Shown here: positions 17,487-25,898 of the stretch, piece by piece
How the letters are laid out: each line of letters starts with the position of its first letter
How positions within the stretch are numbered: position 1 is the stretch's first letter
DNA from: Achromobacter xylosoxidans
GTDB lineage: Bacteria > Pseudomonadota > Gammaproteobacteria > Burkholderiales > Burkholderiaceae_B
Reading direction: 5' to 3'
Length of the DNA stretch: 64,000 bases
Assembly (NCBI RefSeq): GCF_001457475.1
Contig: NZ_LN831029.1
Coordinates: forward strand, 6,076,001 to 6,140,000
Position numbers and translations under genes: made by a program
The notes under the pieces: model-generated
The model's database searches: none
Seen by the model: only the letters and a program-made list of their open reading frames with translations
What the model was told of the DNA's origin: nothing

Positions 17487-17874
17487 ACGGGTTCCTTGGT
17501 TGGGTGCGCCGACCAGGGAATCCAGAAGCGTCGCGGCGAAGGCCGGAGCGTGGGGCGGGTCTGATCGGAAGACAGGCGGCCAGTATGACGGGTATACCCT
17601 TACGGAAAAAGCGACTAAACAGGGAAAGACTTTTGACCTGGAGTCATGAATGACGTGGGGGGTTCGAGAGAGGAACGCGCTCGGCCCGTCAACGCCACAC
17701 GTTTTATGCGCGCGGATTGCACAAGAAAATTCCCGCTCGGTAATTCTTTCGACGGAAATCGCGTTGTTCATCAAGAAATTACCGAGCGGGAATATGCGTC
17801 GAGGACAACAGGGACCGGTTGCACGATTCCATCCCCAACGAGGTAGTCCGGCCCCAACCGCCGCTCGCCAATGA
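17487..17874. other. Intergenic region holding a 20-bp inverted repeat
   Basis: About 390 bp between the MFS start and the htpG terminator with no convincing gene. It is less GC-rich than its surroundings. A near-perfect 20-bp repeat lies at 17729-17748 and 17773-17793 (one extra A in the right arm). Nothing else recognisable was seen. Confidence 0.6.
17729..17793. repeat. Long inverted repeat with a 24-bp loop
   Basis: The left arm ATTCCCGCTCGGTAATTCTT and its complement, with one inserted A, are separated by 24 bp. There is no T-run, so it is not a typical terminator. It could be an RNA structure in the MFS leader, a protein site, or the end of a lost element. Confidence 0.7.
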
Positions 17875-17902
17875 AAAAGGGCGCCCTCGCGGGCGCCCTT
17901 TT
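17875..17902 (-). terminator. Terminator of htpG
   Basis: A 12-bp stem AAAAGGGCGCCC with its complement around TCGC, ending in a T-run in the htpG direction, 20 bp after the htpG stop. The A/T flanks make it potentially bidirectional. Confidence 0.8.
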
Positions 17903-17921
17903 CCTGCCTTCGTACCGCCGC

Positions 17922-19811
17922 TTACTTCAGCAGCAACGCATTCAGCCGCTTCACAAACGCCGCCGGATCAGCGATCTGCGCGCCTTCGGCCAGCAGGGCC
18001 TGATCGAGCAGCAGGCGGGCCCATTGGTCGAACTCGCCGTCTTCGGCGGCGCGGATGCGGGCCAGCAGCGGGTGTTCCGGGTTGATTTCCAGCACCGGCT
18101 TGACGTTGGGCGCTTCCTGGCCGGCCGCCTTCAGCATGCGCAGCAGGTGCGGGCTGAGTTCGTTCTGGCCCACCACCACGCACGCCGGCGAATCCACCAG
18201 GCGCAGCGTCACGCGCACTTCCTTGACCTGGTCTTCCAGGGTCTTCTGCAGGCGCTCGACCAGCGGCTTGAAGTCCTCGGCCACTTCGGCCTGGTGCTTC
18301 TTTTCTTCCTCGTCGGCCAACTCGGCCAGGTCCAGGCCGCCCTTGGCCACCGACACCAGCGACTTGCCGTCGAATTCCCGCAGGTACGACAGCATCCATT
18401 CGTCGACGCGGTCGGACAGCAGCAGCACCTCGATGCCCTTCTTGCGGAAGATCTCCAGGTGCGGGCTGTTGCTGGCAGCGGCGAAGGTGTCGGCCGTGAC
18501 GTAGTAGATCTTGTCCTGGCCTTCCTTCATGCGGCCCACGTAGTCGGCGAACGACACGGTCTGGGCCTGGTCGCCGGTGTGGGTCGAGGCAAAGCGCATC
18601 AGCTTGGCGATGCGTTCCAGGTTGGCGTGGTCTTCGCCCGCGCCTTCCTTGAGCACCTGGCCGAATTCCGACCAGAACGTGGCGTAGTCTTCCGGCTTGT
18701 TTTCGGCCAGGTCTTCCAGCAGCGACAGGATGCGCTTGGCCGAGCCTTCGCGGATGGCGCGCACGTCGCGGCTTTCCTGCAGGATCTCGCGCGACACGTT
18801 CAGCGGCAGGTCGGCCGAGTCGATCACGCCGCGCACGAAGCGCAGGTACGACGGCAGAAGCTGGTCGGCGTCGTCCATGATGAAGACACGCTTGACGTAC
18901 AGCTTGACGCCGCGGCGGCCGTCGCGGTCCCACAGGTCCATCGGCGCGTGCTTGGGCACGTACAGCAACTGGGTGTATTCGCTGCGGCCTTCGACGCGGT
19001 TGTGGGTCCAGGCGAGCGGGTCGTCGTAGTCGTGCGACACCGTCTTGTAGAACTCGCGGTACTGTTCCTCGGTCACATCCGCCTTGTTGCGGGCCCACAG
19101 CGCGTTGGCCTGGTTGACCGTTTCGAGTTCGTCCTTCTTGACCTGTTCGCCCTTTTCCGAATCCCACTCTTCCTTGGCCATGCGGATCGGCAGCGAGATG
19201 TGGTCGGAGTAGCGGCGCAGGATCTCGCGCAGCTTCCAGCCGTTGAGCAGCTCGTCTTCGTCGGCGCGCAGGTGCAGCGTGACGTCGGTGCCGCGCGTGG
19301 CCTTGTCGGCGGCGGCGATGGTGAATTCACCCTGGCCGTCGGACTCCCAGCGGATCGCGTCGGTGGCGCCGGCGCGGCGGCTGACCACCGTGACCTTGTC
19401 GGCCACGATGAACGAGGAATAGAAGCCCACGCCGAACTGGCCGATCAGCTGCGCGTCCTTCTGCTTGTCGCCGGTCAGCTGCGAGAAGAACTCGCGCGTG
19501 CCGGAACGGGCGATGGTGCCCAGGTTGGCCACGGCCTCTTCGCGCGACAGGCCGATGCCGTTGTCGGAAATCGTGATGGTGCGCGCGTCCTTGTCGTAGC
19601 TGACGGTGATGGCCAGCTCGCCATCGCCTTCCAGCAGCGCCGGATTATCGATGGCCTCGAAGCGCAGCTTGTCGCAGGCGTCGGATGCGTTCGACACCAG
19701 CTCGCGCAGGAAGATTTCCTTGTTGCTGTACAGCGAATGGATCATCAGGTGCAGCAGCTGCTTCACCTCGGCCTGGAATCCCAGGGTTTCGGACGTGGCG
19801 GTTTGGCTCAT
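17922..19811 (-). CDS. htpG: Chaperone HtpG (Hsp90)
   Basis: 629 residues from [20 protein letters not shown], normal length. ATP-dependent cytoplasmic chaperone. The GHKL ATPase domain shows [33 protein letters not shown] and [15 protein letters not shown]; the middle domain has the catalytic Arg loop [11 protein letters not shown]. The C-terminal dimerisation domain is complete. The frame is open upstream to 19925, but that part is leader. Heat-shock control is supported by a sigma-32 type promoter 80-115 bp upstream. Confidence 0.98.
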   Translation of the reverse strand: MSQTATSETLGFQAEVKQLLHLMIHSLYSNKEIFLRELVSNASDACDKLRFEAIDNPALLEGDGELAITVSYDKDARTITISDNGIGLSREEAVANLGTIARSGTREFFSQLTGDKQKDAQLIGQFGVGFYSSFIVADKVTVVSRRAGATDAIRWESDGQGEFTIAAADKATRGTDVTLHLRADEDELLNGWKLREILRRYSDHISLPIRMAKEEWDSEKGEQVKKDELETVNQANALWARNKADVTEEQYREFYKTVSHDYDDPLAWTHNRVEGRSEYTQLLYVPKHAPMDLWDRDGRRGVKLYVKRVFIMDDADQLLPSYLRFVRGVIDSADLPLNVSREILQESRDVRAIREGSAKRILSLLEDLAENKPEDYATFWSEFGQVLKEGAGEDHANLERIAKLMRFASTHTGDQAQTVSFADYVGRMKEGQDKIYYVTADTFAAASNSPHLEIFRKKGIEVLLLSDRVDEWMLSYLREFDGKSLVSVAKGGLDLAELADEEEKKHQAEVAEDFKPLVERLQKTLEDQVKEVRVTLRLVDSPACVVVGQNELSPHLLRMLKAAGQEAPNVKPVLEINPEHPLLARIRAAEDGEFDQWARLLLDQALLAEGAQIADPAAFVKRLNALLLK

Positions 19812-19898
19812 CGTTGTATGAAAAGTCGGAAAATTAGGGACAAAAGAAAGCCGGATGGCGGGGCGCGCAGCCCAGGCGGTTTCCGGGAAACCCTGTTG

Positions 19899-19926
19899 TG
19901 ATGGGGGCCATCCGAAATATTTCAAG
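19899..19926 (-). promoter_or_regulatory. Sigma-32 (RpoH) heat-shock promoter of htpG
   Basis: In the htpG direction, CTTGAAA (19926-19920) and CCCCATCA (19906-19899) are separated by 13 bp, close to the consensus CTTGAA-N13-15-CCCCATNT. Predicted transcription start is near 19890, giving a leader of about 80 nt. Confidence 0.8.
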
Positions 19927-20012
19927 ACCGGGAAATCGCCGGCCCGCCCCAGCCCTGCCGGCGAACACGAAAAAAGGGGAACCGAACGGGCAAGGATGCG
20001 CCGCCCGGCACA

Positions 20013-21416
20013 TCAGAACAGGGAGAGCAAGCCGCGGCGATAACGCGTCTTTGCCTCCAGCACCTCGTCGAACGCGGGCACGGCCAGCGTGCCGCCGTGG
20101 ACCAGCTTGCGGATGTCATCCGCCTTGATCTGCCGGGTCTGCTGCGACCGCAACAGGAAATCCGCCGCCTTGTGGTCCAGGATGCGGTAGATCGGGCTGT
20201 AGATCAGCTGGGTGGCGCCCAACTCGTCGAGATAATAGAGCGCATCGCCGTGGCGCCAGACCGAACCGAAGCCGTGATAGACATCGCCCAGCTTGGTCCA
20301 CTGGCCCGTCGGCGCGTCCTTCATGCGCAGGACCAGCGTGGAACGGGACATCAGGCCGCCCCCGCCGCGCGAGCGGCTCCACACCTCCTTGCTCTTGAGA
20401 AACAGCAGCTGCCTGCCGTCCCAGAACACGTACGGCGACAGCGCCGTGAAGCCGCCCGCCGCGAACGGATCGTCGCCGGCGCGCTCCACCTGGCGCTTCT
20501 CGCTGTCATAGAAGTAGATGCCGTCCTTGCTGGCGAACAGGGCGTGGTGCACGTGCCGTCCCGGCTCGTTCAGCAGCCGGTACGGCGCATGCGCCGCGTC
20601 GAACGCCAGCGCGCCCAGGTACACCATGCCATCGCGCCGGTCATAGAGATAGGGCTGGCGGTGCAGGTTGCCCACCATGAAGGTATAGAGCGCCGGATCA
20701 TCCGACAGCGGCAATGGCGTTTCCCGGTAATACACCCGGCTGCCATCGGCGAAGAAGTCGTTGCCCGGCCGCGTTTCACCGCCCTGGATCGCCGCGATAC
20801 GGCGCAGCCGCGACGGGTCCGCCCGCGGCATTTCGCGGCCCTCGTAGAACACGCGCGCGCCGTCGGTGGCCAGTTGGCGGTCGAGCAAAGGGCGATACGG
20901 CTGGGCGCTGGCCGGCAGGGCCAGGAACGGGTACAGGTAAGTCTGCGGCTTGTCGCCCTTGCCGGCGCGATACAGGATCTTCTGCCAGACCTCGTCCAGC
21001 CCGCCGAGGTCGCGGTTGAGTTCGGACGCAAAGTCGCAGAAATAGGTGATGGCGCCGTCGCTGAAATAGCTGTTGCCCAGGTAGCGCGTCAATCCGGGCC
21101 GCATCCCAGGCAGCACGCGGTTGCCGCAATACACGTGGCGGCTGTCGCGCGCCGCCTGCCGGCCGTCGTAGCGACCGGTGTCGAACGTCTGCAGGCCGGC
21201 CGGGTCGGCCTCGGGCATCCGGTAATAGCCATTGCTGGGCACGGCCGCATAGACCTCGCCCTGGTAGCGCTTGTAGATACTGCTGCCGTAGGACTCGCCA
21301 CGATCGATGGCGGCGAAATTGTCGCCGTCGTCGATCAACCAGAACAGCAGGCACAGCGGCAGGATGGCGATCAACAGGACCAGGCCGATCACGATCCCTC
21401 TGGTGCGCTTTTGCAT
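20013..21416 (-). CDS. DKNYY-family protein, membrane-anchored, function unknown
   Basis: 467 residues from MQKRTRGIVIGLVLL; the frame stays open far upstream, but that is antisense to the permease gene. One N-terminal membrane anchor (GIVIGLVLLIAILPLCLLFWLI) and then repeated strands of the DKNYY type, with recurrent D..VYY or D..YFY motifs (SRHVYCGNRVLPG, GARVFYEGREMP, GSRVYYRETPLP, DGIYFYDSEKRQ). These proteins are thought to be extracytoplasmic, with no known activity. Monocistronic. It diverges from the permease gene, 150 bp apart. Confidence 0.75.
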   Translation of the reverse strand: MQKRTRGIVIGLVLLIAILPLCLLFWLIDDGDNFAAIDRGESYGSSIYKRYQGEVYAAVPSNGYYRMPEADPAGLQTFDTGRYDGRQAARDSRHVYCGNRVLPGMRPGLTRYLGNSYFSDGAITYFCDFASELNRDLGGLDEVWQKILYRAGKGDKPQTYLYPFLALPASAQPYRPLLDRQLATDGARVFYEGREMPRADPSRLRRIAAIQGGETRPGNDFFADGSRVYYRETPLPLSDDPALYTFMVGNLHRQPYLYDRRDGMVYLGALAFDAAHAPYRLLNEPGRHVHHALFASKDGIYFYDSEKRQVERAGDDPFAAGGFTALSPYVFWDGRQLLFLKSKEVWSRSRGGGGLMSRSTLVLRMKDAPTGQWTKLGDVYHGFGSVWRHGDALYYLDELGATQLIYSPIYRILDHKAADFLLRSQQTRQIKADDIRKLVHGGTLAVPAFDEVLEAKTRYRRGLLSLF

Positions 21417-21566
21417 CGATTCCCGGGCCGGCGGCCCCTGGTTGGCGGACAGGAATTCTATCAAGCCTCCTGGCGGCCCCGCGGCGGTCGCGGTGCGCCC
21501 GGGGGTCTTCCCCGCTAAAATCCCGCACTTTCCTCCCCTACCCCCGCCCTGGCCGACCCTGCCGCC

Positions 21567-22958
21567 ATGCAACCCGCCTCCCTGACCCAACCCGCCTCCC
21601 ACGGCGCGTCCGACGACGCCGAACCCCGCCACGACCTGGTCTATGGCCCGGACGACCGTCCCGCCGCCCCCGTCGCCTTCGTCGCCGCCCTGCAGCACCT
21701 GCTGGCCATCCTGGTCCCCATCGTCACCCCCGGTCTGCTGATCTGCCAGGCCCTGGACGTCAGCAGCCGCGACACCACCCTGATCGTGTCGATGTCGCTG
21801 GTCATCTCCGGCATCGCCACCTACGTGCAGTGCAAGCGCTTCGGCCCGCTGGGCGCGGGGCTGCTGATCGTGCAAGGCACCAGCTTCAACTTCGTCGGCC
21901 CGCTGATCGCCGGCGGCTCGGTCATGGTCAAGCAGGGCACGCCGGTCGAAACCGTCATGGCCGCGATCTTCGGGGTCGTCATCGCCGGTTCCTTCGTCGA
22001 GATGGGCATCAGCCGCATCCTGCCTTTCGTCAAGCGCCTGATCACCCCGCTGGTCACCGGCATCGTCGTGCTGCTGATCGGCCTGACGCTGATCAAGGTC
22101 GGCCTCATCAGCATGGGCGGCGGCTACAGCGCCATGGCCAAAGGCACCTTCGCCAGCGCCGAGAACCTGACGCTGTCGGGCCTGGTGCTGGGCACCATCA
22201 TCCTGCTGAACCGGGTGCCGGTGGTGTGGATCCGCAGCACCGCACTGGTGCTGGCGCTGGCCGTCGGCTACATCGCCGCCGCCTACATGGGCCGCCTGGA
22301 CTTCACCGGCGCGCGCGAAGCCGCCCTGTTCCAGGTGCCCATGCCGCTGCACTTCGGCCTGGGCTTCTCGTGGTCGCTGTTCGTGCCGATGCTGATCATC
22401 TACCTGGTCACCTCGCTCGAAGCCATCGGCGACGTCACCGCCACCAGCAAGGTGTCCAAGCAGCCGGTCGAAGGCCCGCTGTGGATGCAGCGCATCAAGG
22501 GCGGCGTACTGGTCAACGGCGCCAACTCGCTGCTGGCCGGTGTCTTCAACACCTTCCCCAGCTCGGTCTTCGCCCAGAACAACGGCGTCATCCAGCTGAC
22601 CGGCATCGCCAGCCGCCACGTCGGCGTGTGGATCGCCGGCATGCTGGTCCTGCTGGGCCTGTTCCCCGCCGTCGCCGGCGTGCTGCAGGCCGTGCCCGAA
22701 CCCGTGCTGGGCGGCGCCGCCATGGTCATGTTCGGCGCCGTGGCCGCCTCGGGCATCAACATCCTGGCCGGCATCCACCTGGACCGCCGCGCCCTGCTGA
22801 TCATCGCCGTGTCGCTGGCCCTGGGCCTGGGCGTGTCGCAAGTGCCCGAGATCCTGTCGCACCTGCCGCACGCCGTGAAAAACGTGCTGGAATCGGGTGT
22901 GGCCACCGGCGGCATCTGCGCGCTGGTGATGAACTGGTTCCTGCCGGAAAAGAAGTAA
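21567..22958 (+). CDS. Xanthine/uracil permease (nucleobase:cation symporter-2 family)
   Basis: 463 residues. A UapA/XanQ-type fold with 14 membrane segments. The family motif NGANSLLAGVFNTFPSSVFAQNNGVIQLTGIASR is clear (split here only by description; near residues 308-345), as is FVAALQHLLAILVPIVTPGLLI at the first helix and QGTSFNFVGP in helix 3. SLEAIGDVTATS carries the conserved Glu of helix 8. The Gln-Asn-Asn-Gly-Val-Ile-Gln run fits xanthine or urate carriers better than uracil. Substrate is inferred. Confidence 0.92.
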   Translation: MQPASLTQPASHGASDDAEPRHDLVYGPDDRPAAPVAFVAALQHLLAILVPIVTPGLLICQALDVSSRDTTLIVSMSLVISGIATYVQCKRFGPLGAGLLIVQGTSFNFVGPLIAGGSVMVKQGTPVETVMAAIFGVVIAGSFVEMGISRILPFVKRLITPLVTGIVVLLIGLTLIKVGLISMGGGYSAMAKGTFASAENLTLSGLVLGTIILLNRVPVVWIRSTALVLALAVGYIAAAYMGRLDFTGAREAALFQVPMPLHFGLGFSWSLFVPMLIIYLVTSLEAIGDVTATSKVSKQPVEGPLWMQRIKGGVLVNGANSLLAGVFNTFPSSVFAQNNGVIQLTGIASRHVGVWIAGMLVLLGLFPAVAGVLQAVPEPVLGGAAMVMFGAVAASGINILAGIHLDRRALLIIAVSLALGLGVSQVPEILSHLPHAVKNVLESGVATGGICALVMNWFLPEKK

Positions 22959-22994
22959 GCACGCGGGCCGGCGCGCCCCGCGCCGGCCCCTTGC

Positions 22995-23023
22995 CTGACA
23001 ATTTTTCCCAGACCGCATATAAT
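22995..23023 (+). promoter_or_regulatory. Sigma-70 promoter of tRNA-Leu
   Basis: CTGACA (22995-23000) and TATAAT (23018-23023) with exactly 17 bp between, followed by a GC-rich discriminator CGCGGTC as is usual for stable RNA promoters. Confidence 0.85.
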
Positions 23024-23076
23024 CGCGGTCTTCGCTTTACCCGCGACCGTCACCTGGACGGCTCCGCGACCAGCCT

Positions 23077-23161
23077 GCCCGGGTGGTGAAATTGGTAGAC
23101 GCAGGGGACTCAAAATCCCCCGCCGCAAGGCGTGCCGGTTCGATTCCGGCCCCGGGCACCA
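23077..23161 (+). tRNA. tRNA-Leu (anticodon CAA)
   Basis: 85 nt including encoded CCA. Acceptor GCCCGGG (23077-23083) pairs with CCCGGGC (23151-23157). The D arm holds TGGTGAAATTGGTAGAC, the anticodon stem GGGGA/TCCCC frames CTCAAAA, giving CAA, the variable arm is long (class II), and the T arm is GCCGG-TTCGATT-CCGGC. Reads UUG. Confidence 0.97.
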
Positions 23162-23170
23162 GATTGAAAA

Positions 23171-23200
23171 AGCCGCGACTGCCATGCAGCGCGGCTTTTT
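23171..23200 (+). terminator. Terminator after tRNA-Leu
   Basis: AGCCGCG (23171-23177) pairs with CGCGGCT (23190-23196), followed by a T-run; the preceding A-run also lets it work from the other strand. Confidence 0.85.
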
Positions 23201-23216
23201 GTTTGGGTCAGTGGCG

Positions 23217-23380
23217 CTATGCGTGCGCCGCGTCCTTGCCCTTGGAAACGGCCGTCAGCGATACTCCCAGCGCGTCCATCACCCGGCGCAACGTCAGGTA
23301 GCTCGGGTGGCTCCCGGCGCGAGCACGCGGTAAAGGTTCGCGCGCGCCAAACCGCTCTCCTTGGCAATGGCTCCGATACC
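23217..23380 (-). pseudogene. Remnant of an addiction-module antidote (HigA-like XRE) gene
   Basis: In one frame GIGAIAKESGLARANLYRVLAPG is read, then the frame shifts near 23310-23318 and continues as SHPSYLTLRRVMDALGVSLTAVSKGKD to the stop. Together they match the C-terminal HTH half of the HI1420-type antidote family (LYRxL, NPS, LTLxRVxxALG). The N-terminal half is missing and no toxin gene is next to it. A decayed antitoxin. Confidence 0.65.
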
Positions 23381-23439
23381 CCGCGCTCGGGGTCATGAAG
23401 TTGGACGCTTGACCGCCGCCCCTCACGCCAGGCGCACTC

Positions 23440-23763
23440 TCAATGCCGCCCCCAGCGCCCCTCGTAGTACACCCACTGTCCATGCCGCTGGCGCCACTCC
23501 GGCCCGTGATACACATAGCCAGGCCGGGCCGGCATCCACACGCCACCAATCCAGGCGTGGTGGCCGCCGACCCATTCCCAATGCCCCGGCGCCCACACGT
23601 AGCCCACGCGTGGCGGGGGCAGCACTTCCACGCGCGGCGGCGGCGGCGCCACGTCGATACTGATGGCCACGCCGGCCCGCGCCACACCCGGGACGCTCAA
23701 CGCCCCCAGGGACAGGGCCATCGCGGCGCCCGCGGCCATCGCGGCTTTGGCAAGATTCTTCAT
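23440..23763 (-). CDS. Secreted WxxGxW/YXWGXW-repeat small protein
   Basis: 107 residues. Signal peptide MKNLAKAAMAAGAAMALSLG ending near VARA, then a Pro-rich linker (APPPPRVEVLPPPR) and aromatic repeats YVWAPGHWEWVGGHHAWIGG, VWMPARPGYVYHGPEWR and GQWVYYEGRWGRH. These repeats are common in small beta-proteobacterial envelope proteins of unknown role. Monocistronic. Confidence 0.82.
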   Translation of the reverse strand: MKNLAKAAMAAGAAMALSLGALSVPGVARAGVAISIDVAPPPPRVEVLPPPRVGYVWAPGHWEWVGGHHAWIGGVWMPARPGYVYHGPEWRQRHGQWVYYEGRWGRH

Positions 23764-23948
23764 GATGCATTTCCCTCGCAGTCGCGCCCGCCGATGCGGA
23801 CGCGGTAAGGCGAGTGTGCGCGGAGGAAATTATCGAAAGGGTTACGCGCCGGGGGCAGACGGTTTCAGTGGATTTCGCGCGGTGAGACGCGTCACAGGAC
23901 CTGCGGCCCACCCATCTGGCCCCGGTAAATTCCGCCCAGTGGATTTAA

Positions 23949-24017
23949 GGGGAATTCCCCGATTCTCCGCCCCGGGTCCGGCCGATACCATTCGCCGAAT
24001 TTCCGCCGGCCGGCGGA
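23949..24017. promoter_or_regulatory. Two perfect palindromes upstream of the AapJ-like gene
   Basis: GGGGAATTCCCC (23949-23960) and the 16-bp TCCGCCGGCCGGCGGA (24002-24017) lie 95-106 and 38-53 bp before the start. They may be operators; GC-rich palindromes also arise by chance in such DNA. No clear promoter was found. Confidence 0.3.
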
Positions 24018-24054
24018 CACGGATCAATAAGTTGCGCGCCCGCGCGGAGACACC

Positions 24055-25071
24055 ATGAAAGCACTGACTACCGTCGCGGCAGGCGCCGCGCTCCTTCTCT
24101 CGTCGTGGGGCGCCAGCGCGGGCGTGACGTTCGAGAGCGTCAAGAACAAGGGCTTCGTGCAGTGCGGCGTGTCCACGGGCGTGGCCGGCTTCTCGGTCAA
24201 CGACAGCAAGGGCGGCTGGATGGGCCTGGACGTGGACCTGTGCCGCGCGCTGGCCGTGACCATGTTCGGCGATGCGTCCAAGGCCAAGATCATGGCGGTC
24301 AGCGCGGTGCAGCGCTTCACCGCCCTGCAGTCCGGCGAAGTCGACGTCCTGCCGCGCAACACCACGCTGTCCCTGACGCGCGACACTACCCTGGGCCTGA
24401 TCGGCGTGGGCGTGAACTACTACGACAGCCAGGGCATCATGGTGAACAAGTCGCTCAACGTGAAAAGCGCCAAGGAACTGGACGGCGCCACGGTCTGCGT
24501 GCAGCCCGGCACGACCACGGAATTGAACCTGTCCGACTGGTTCCGCTCGCAGAACATCGCCTTCAAGCCCGTGGTGGTCGAGCGCCTGGACGAGATCATC
24601 CGCGCCTTCGCGGTGGGCCGCTGCGATGCGTTCACCGGTGACAAATCGCAACTGGCCGCGGCCCGCACCAACCTGGAGAATCCCGAGAAGTACGACATCC
24701 TGCCGGAGAACTTCTCCAAGGAACCGCTCGGCCCCATGGTGCGCCAGGGCGACGAGCAGTGGTTCAACGTGGTGCGCTGGACCATGTTCGCGATGCTCGA
24801 GGCCGAGGAATACGGCGTCACCTCGAAGAACGTGGACGAGATGCTCAAGAGCACCAACCCCAACGTGCAGCGCCTGCTGGGCGTGACGCCGGGCATGGGC
24901 AAAAACCTGGGCGTGGATGACAAGTGGGCCTACAACGTCATCAAGCAGATCGGCAATTACGGCGAGAGCTTCGAGAAGAACCTCGGGGCCACCAGCCCGA
25001 TGAAGCTGTCGCGGGGGTTGAATGCGTCGTATCGGAATGGCGGGTTGATGTATGGGTGGCCGGTGCGGTAA
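24055..25071 (+). CDS. General L-amino acid ABC transporter substrate-binding protein (AapJ/BztA type)
   Basis: 338 residues. Signal peptide MKALTTVAAGAALLLSSWGASA, then a cluster-3 periplasmic binding fold with GFVQCGVSTGVAGFSVND, GLDVDLCRALAVTMFGD, RFTALQSGEVDVLPRNTT, ATVCVQPGTTTELNLSDWF and CDAFTGDKSQLAA, all typical of AapJ/BztA. No permease or ATPase gene is near, so it is an orphan binding protein that must use partners encoded elsewhere. Confidence 0.92.
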   Translation: MKALTTVAAGAALLLSSWGASAGVTFESVKNKGFVQCGVSTGVAGFSVNDSKGGWMGLDVDLCRALAVTMFGDASKAKIMAVSAVQRFTALQSGEVDVLPRNTTLSLTRDTTLGLIGVGVNYYDSQGIMVNKSLNVKSAKELDGATVCVQPGTTTELNLSDWFRSQNIAFKPVVVERLDEIIRAFAVGRCDAFTGDKSQLAAARTNLENPEKYDILPENFSKEPLGPMVRQGDEQWFNVVRWTMFAMLEAEEYGVTSKNVDEMLKSTNPNVQRLLGVTPGMGKNLGVDDKWAYNVIKQIGNYGESFEKNLGATSPMKLSRGLNASYRNGGLMYGWPVR

Positions 25072-25092
25072 GACGGCCATCCGGCAGGACCA

Positions 25093-25116
25093 ACGGGCGC
25101 GCGATGCGCCCGTTTT
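25093..25116 (+). terminator. Terminator after the AapJ-like gene
   Basis: ACGGGCGC (25093-25100) pairs with GCGCCCGT (25106-25113) around GCGAT, followed by TTTTC. Confidence 0.8.
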
Positions 25117-25270
25117 CTTGTGCGCCTTGCTGCCATCCATTCCAAGATGTAAGCGTGGTCCCGCCAGGCACCGGCCGCGTTCCCAACCCCGTTTATGATG
25201 GAGCGGTATCGAGTCCGCCCAAATGCGTTACTCTCCCCTCCCCGATCATTCCCCAGCAAGGAGCCACTAC

Positions 25271-25552
25271 ATGGCACAAGCCTCCGCCCGTCACATCCTG
25301 GTTTCGACCGAAGCCAAGGCCAACGAACTGAAGACCGCCATCGAGAACGGCGCCGACTTCGCGCAACTGGCCAAGGAAAACTCCAGCTGCCCGTCCAGCC
25401 GCGATGGCGGCAACCTGGGCACGTTCGGCCCGGGCCAGATGGTCAAGGAATTCGACACCGTGGTGTTCAGCGCCCCGGTTGGTGAAGTCCAGGGTCCGGT
25501 GAAGACCCAATTCGGCTATCACCTGGTCGAAGTCACCAGCCGCAAGGACTGA
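25271..25552 (+). CDS. ppiC: Parvulin-type peptidyl-prolyl cis-trans isomerase
   Basis: 93 residues from MAQASARHILV, preceded by AAGGAG. A single cytoplasmic parvulin domain as in E. coli PpiC (93 aa): ARHILVSTEAKANELKTAI, DFAQLAKENSSCPSSRDGGNLGTFGPGQMVKEFD and TQFGYHLVEV. No signal peptide. Monocistronic with its own terminator. Confidence 0.95.
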   Translation: MAQASARHILVSTEAKANELKTAIENGADFAQLAKENSSCPSSRDGGNLGTFGPGQMVKEFDTVVFSAPVGEVQGPVKTQFGYHLVEVTSRKD

Positions 25553-25574
25553 TTCCGCCACGTCAAGTTGCGAG

Positions 25575-25608
25575 GCCGCCGCCGGGCATGTCCGGCGGCG
25601 GCTTTTTT
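25575..25608 (+). terminator. Terminator after ppiC
   Basis: GCCGCCGCCGG (25575-25585) with CCGGCGGCGGC (25592-25602) around GCATGT, followed by six T. Confidence 0.9.
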
Positions 25609-25898
25609 ATTGCCCGCGACCGACGCGGGGAGCGTCGGGCTGCACGCCGTCCCCCGGCCGCAATGCTTATCCCCAGCCCAGGCTGATGACGTCGTTCCAG
25701 TTGTTCTGGAACGTAGTCCCAATCGGACATGCCATGAGCCGGGAAGCAGCAGCAGCGGACCGTGCGTTGCGCCGCAGCACCGGATTTCCTATCAATTGAT
25801 AATTTCTGTTCAGGTGACAGCCCAGCGGGGGTACGACAGAATGGCCTGCACCCGGAGGAGACAACCGGGGCCCCAAAAAACCGCGAGGTGCCAGGCCC
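25609..25898 (+). promoter_or_regulatory. Leader of the BKACE cassette with two operator-like palindromes
   Basis: No gene is seen in this 290-bp stretch. It holds an inverted repeat with 8-bp arms CGTTCCAG/CTGGAACG around TTGTT (25693-25713) and, 89 bp before the BKACE gene, the perfect 12-bp palindrome TATCAATTGATA (25790-25801), the AT-rich dyad type bound by LysR proteins. A LysR gene closes the cassette. Confidence 0.5.

Noticed and set aside
20013..23018. A single 1001-residue protein on the minus strand
   Set aside because: Only the part up to 21416 is a protein with a start, membrane anchor and DKNYY-type repeats. The rest is antisense to the xanthine/uracil permease.
23077..23161. 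tRNA-Leu as the attachment site of the tail locus
   Set aside because: The tail locus begins 7 kb away with ordinary metabolic genes between, and no direct repeat of the tRNA end was noticed near its borders.
23217..23687. A single 156-residue protein on the minus strand
   Set aside because: The frame joins an off-frame part of the WxxGxW gene to the tail of a frameshifted antitoxin; the two parts belong to different genes.
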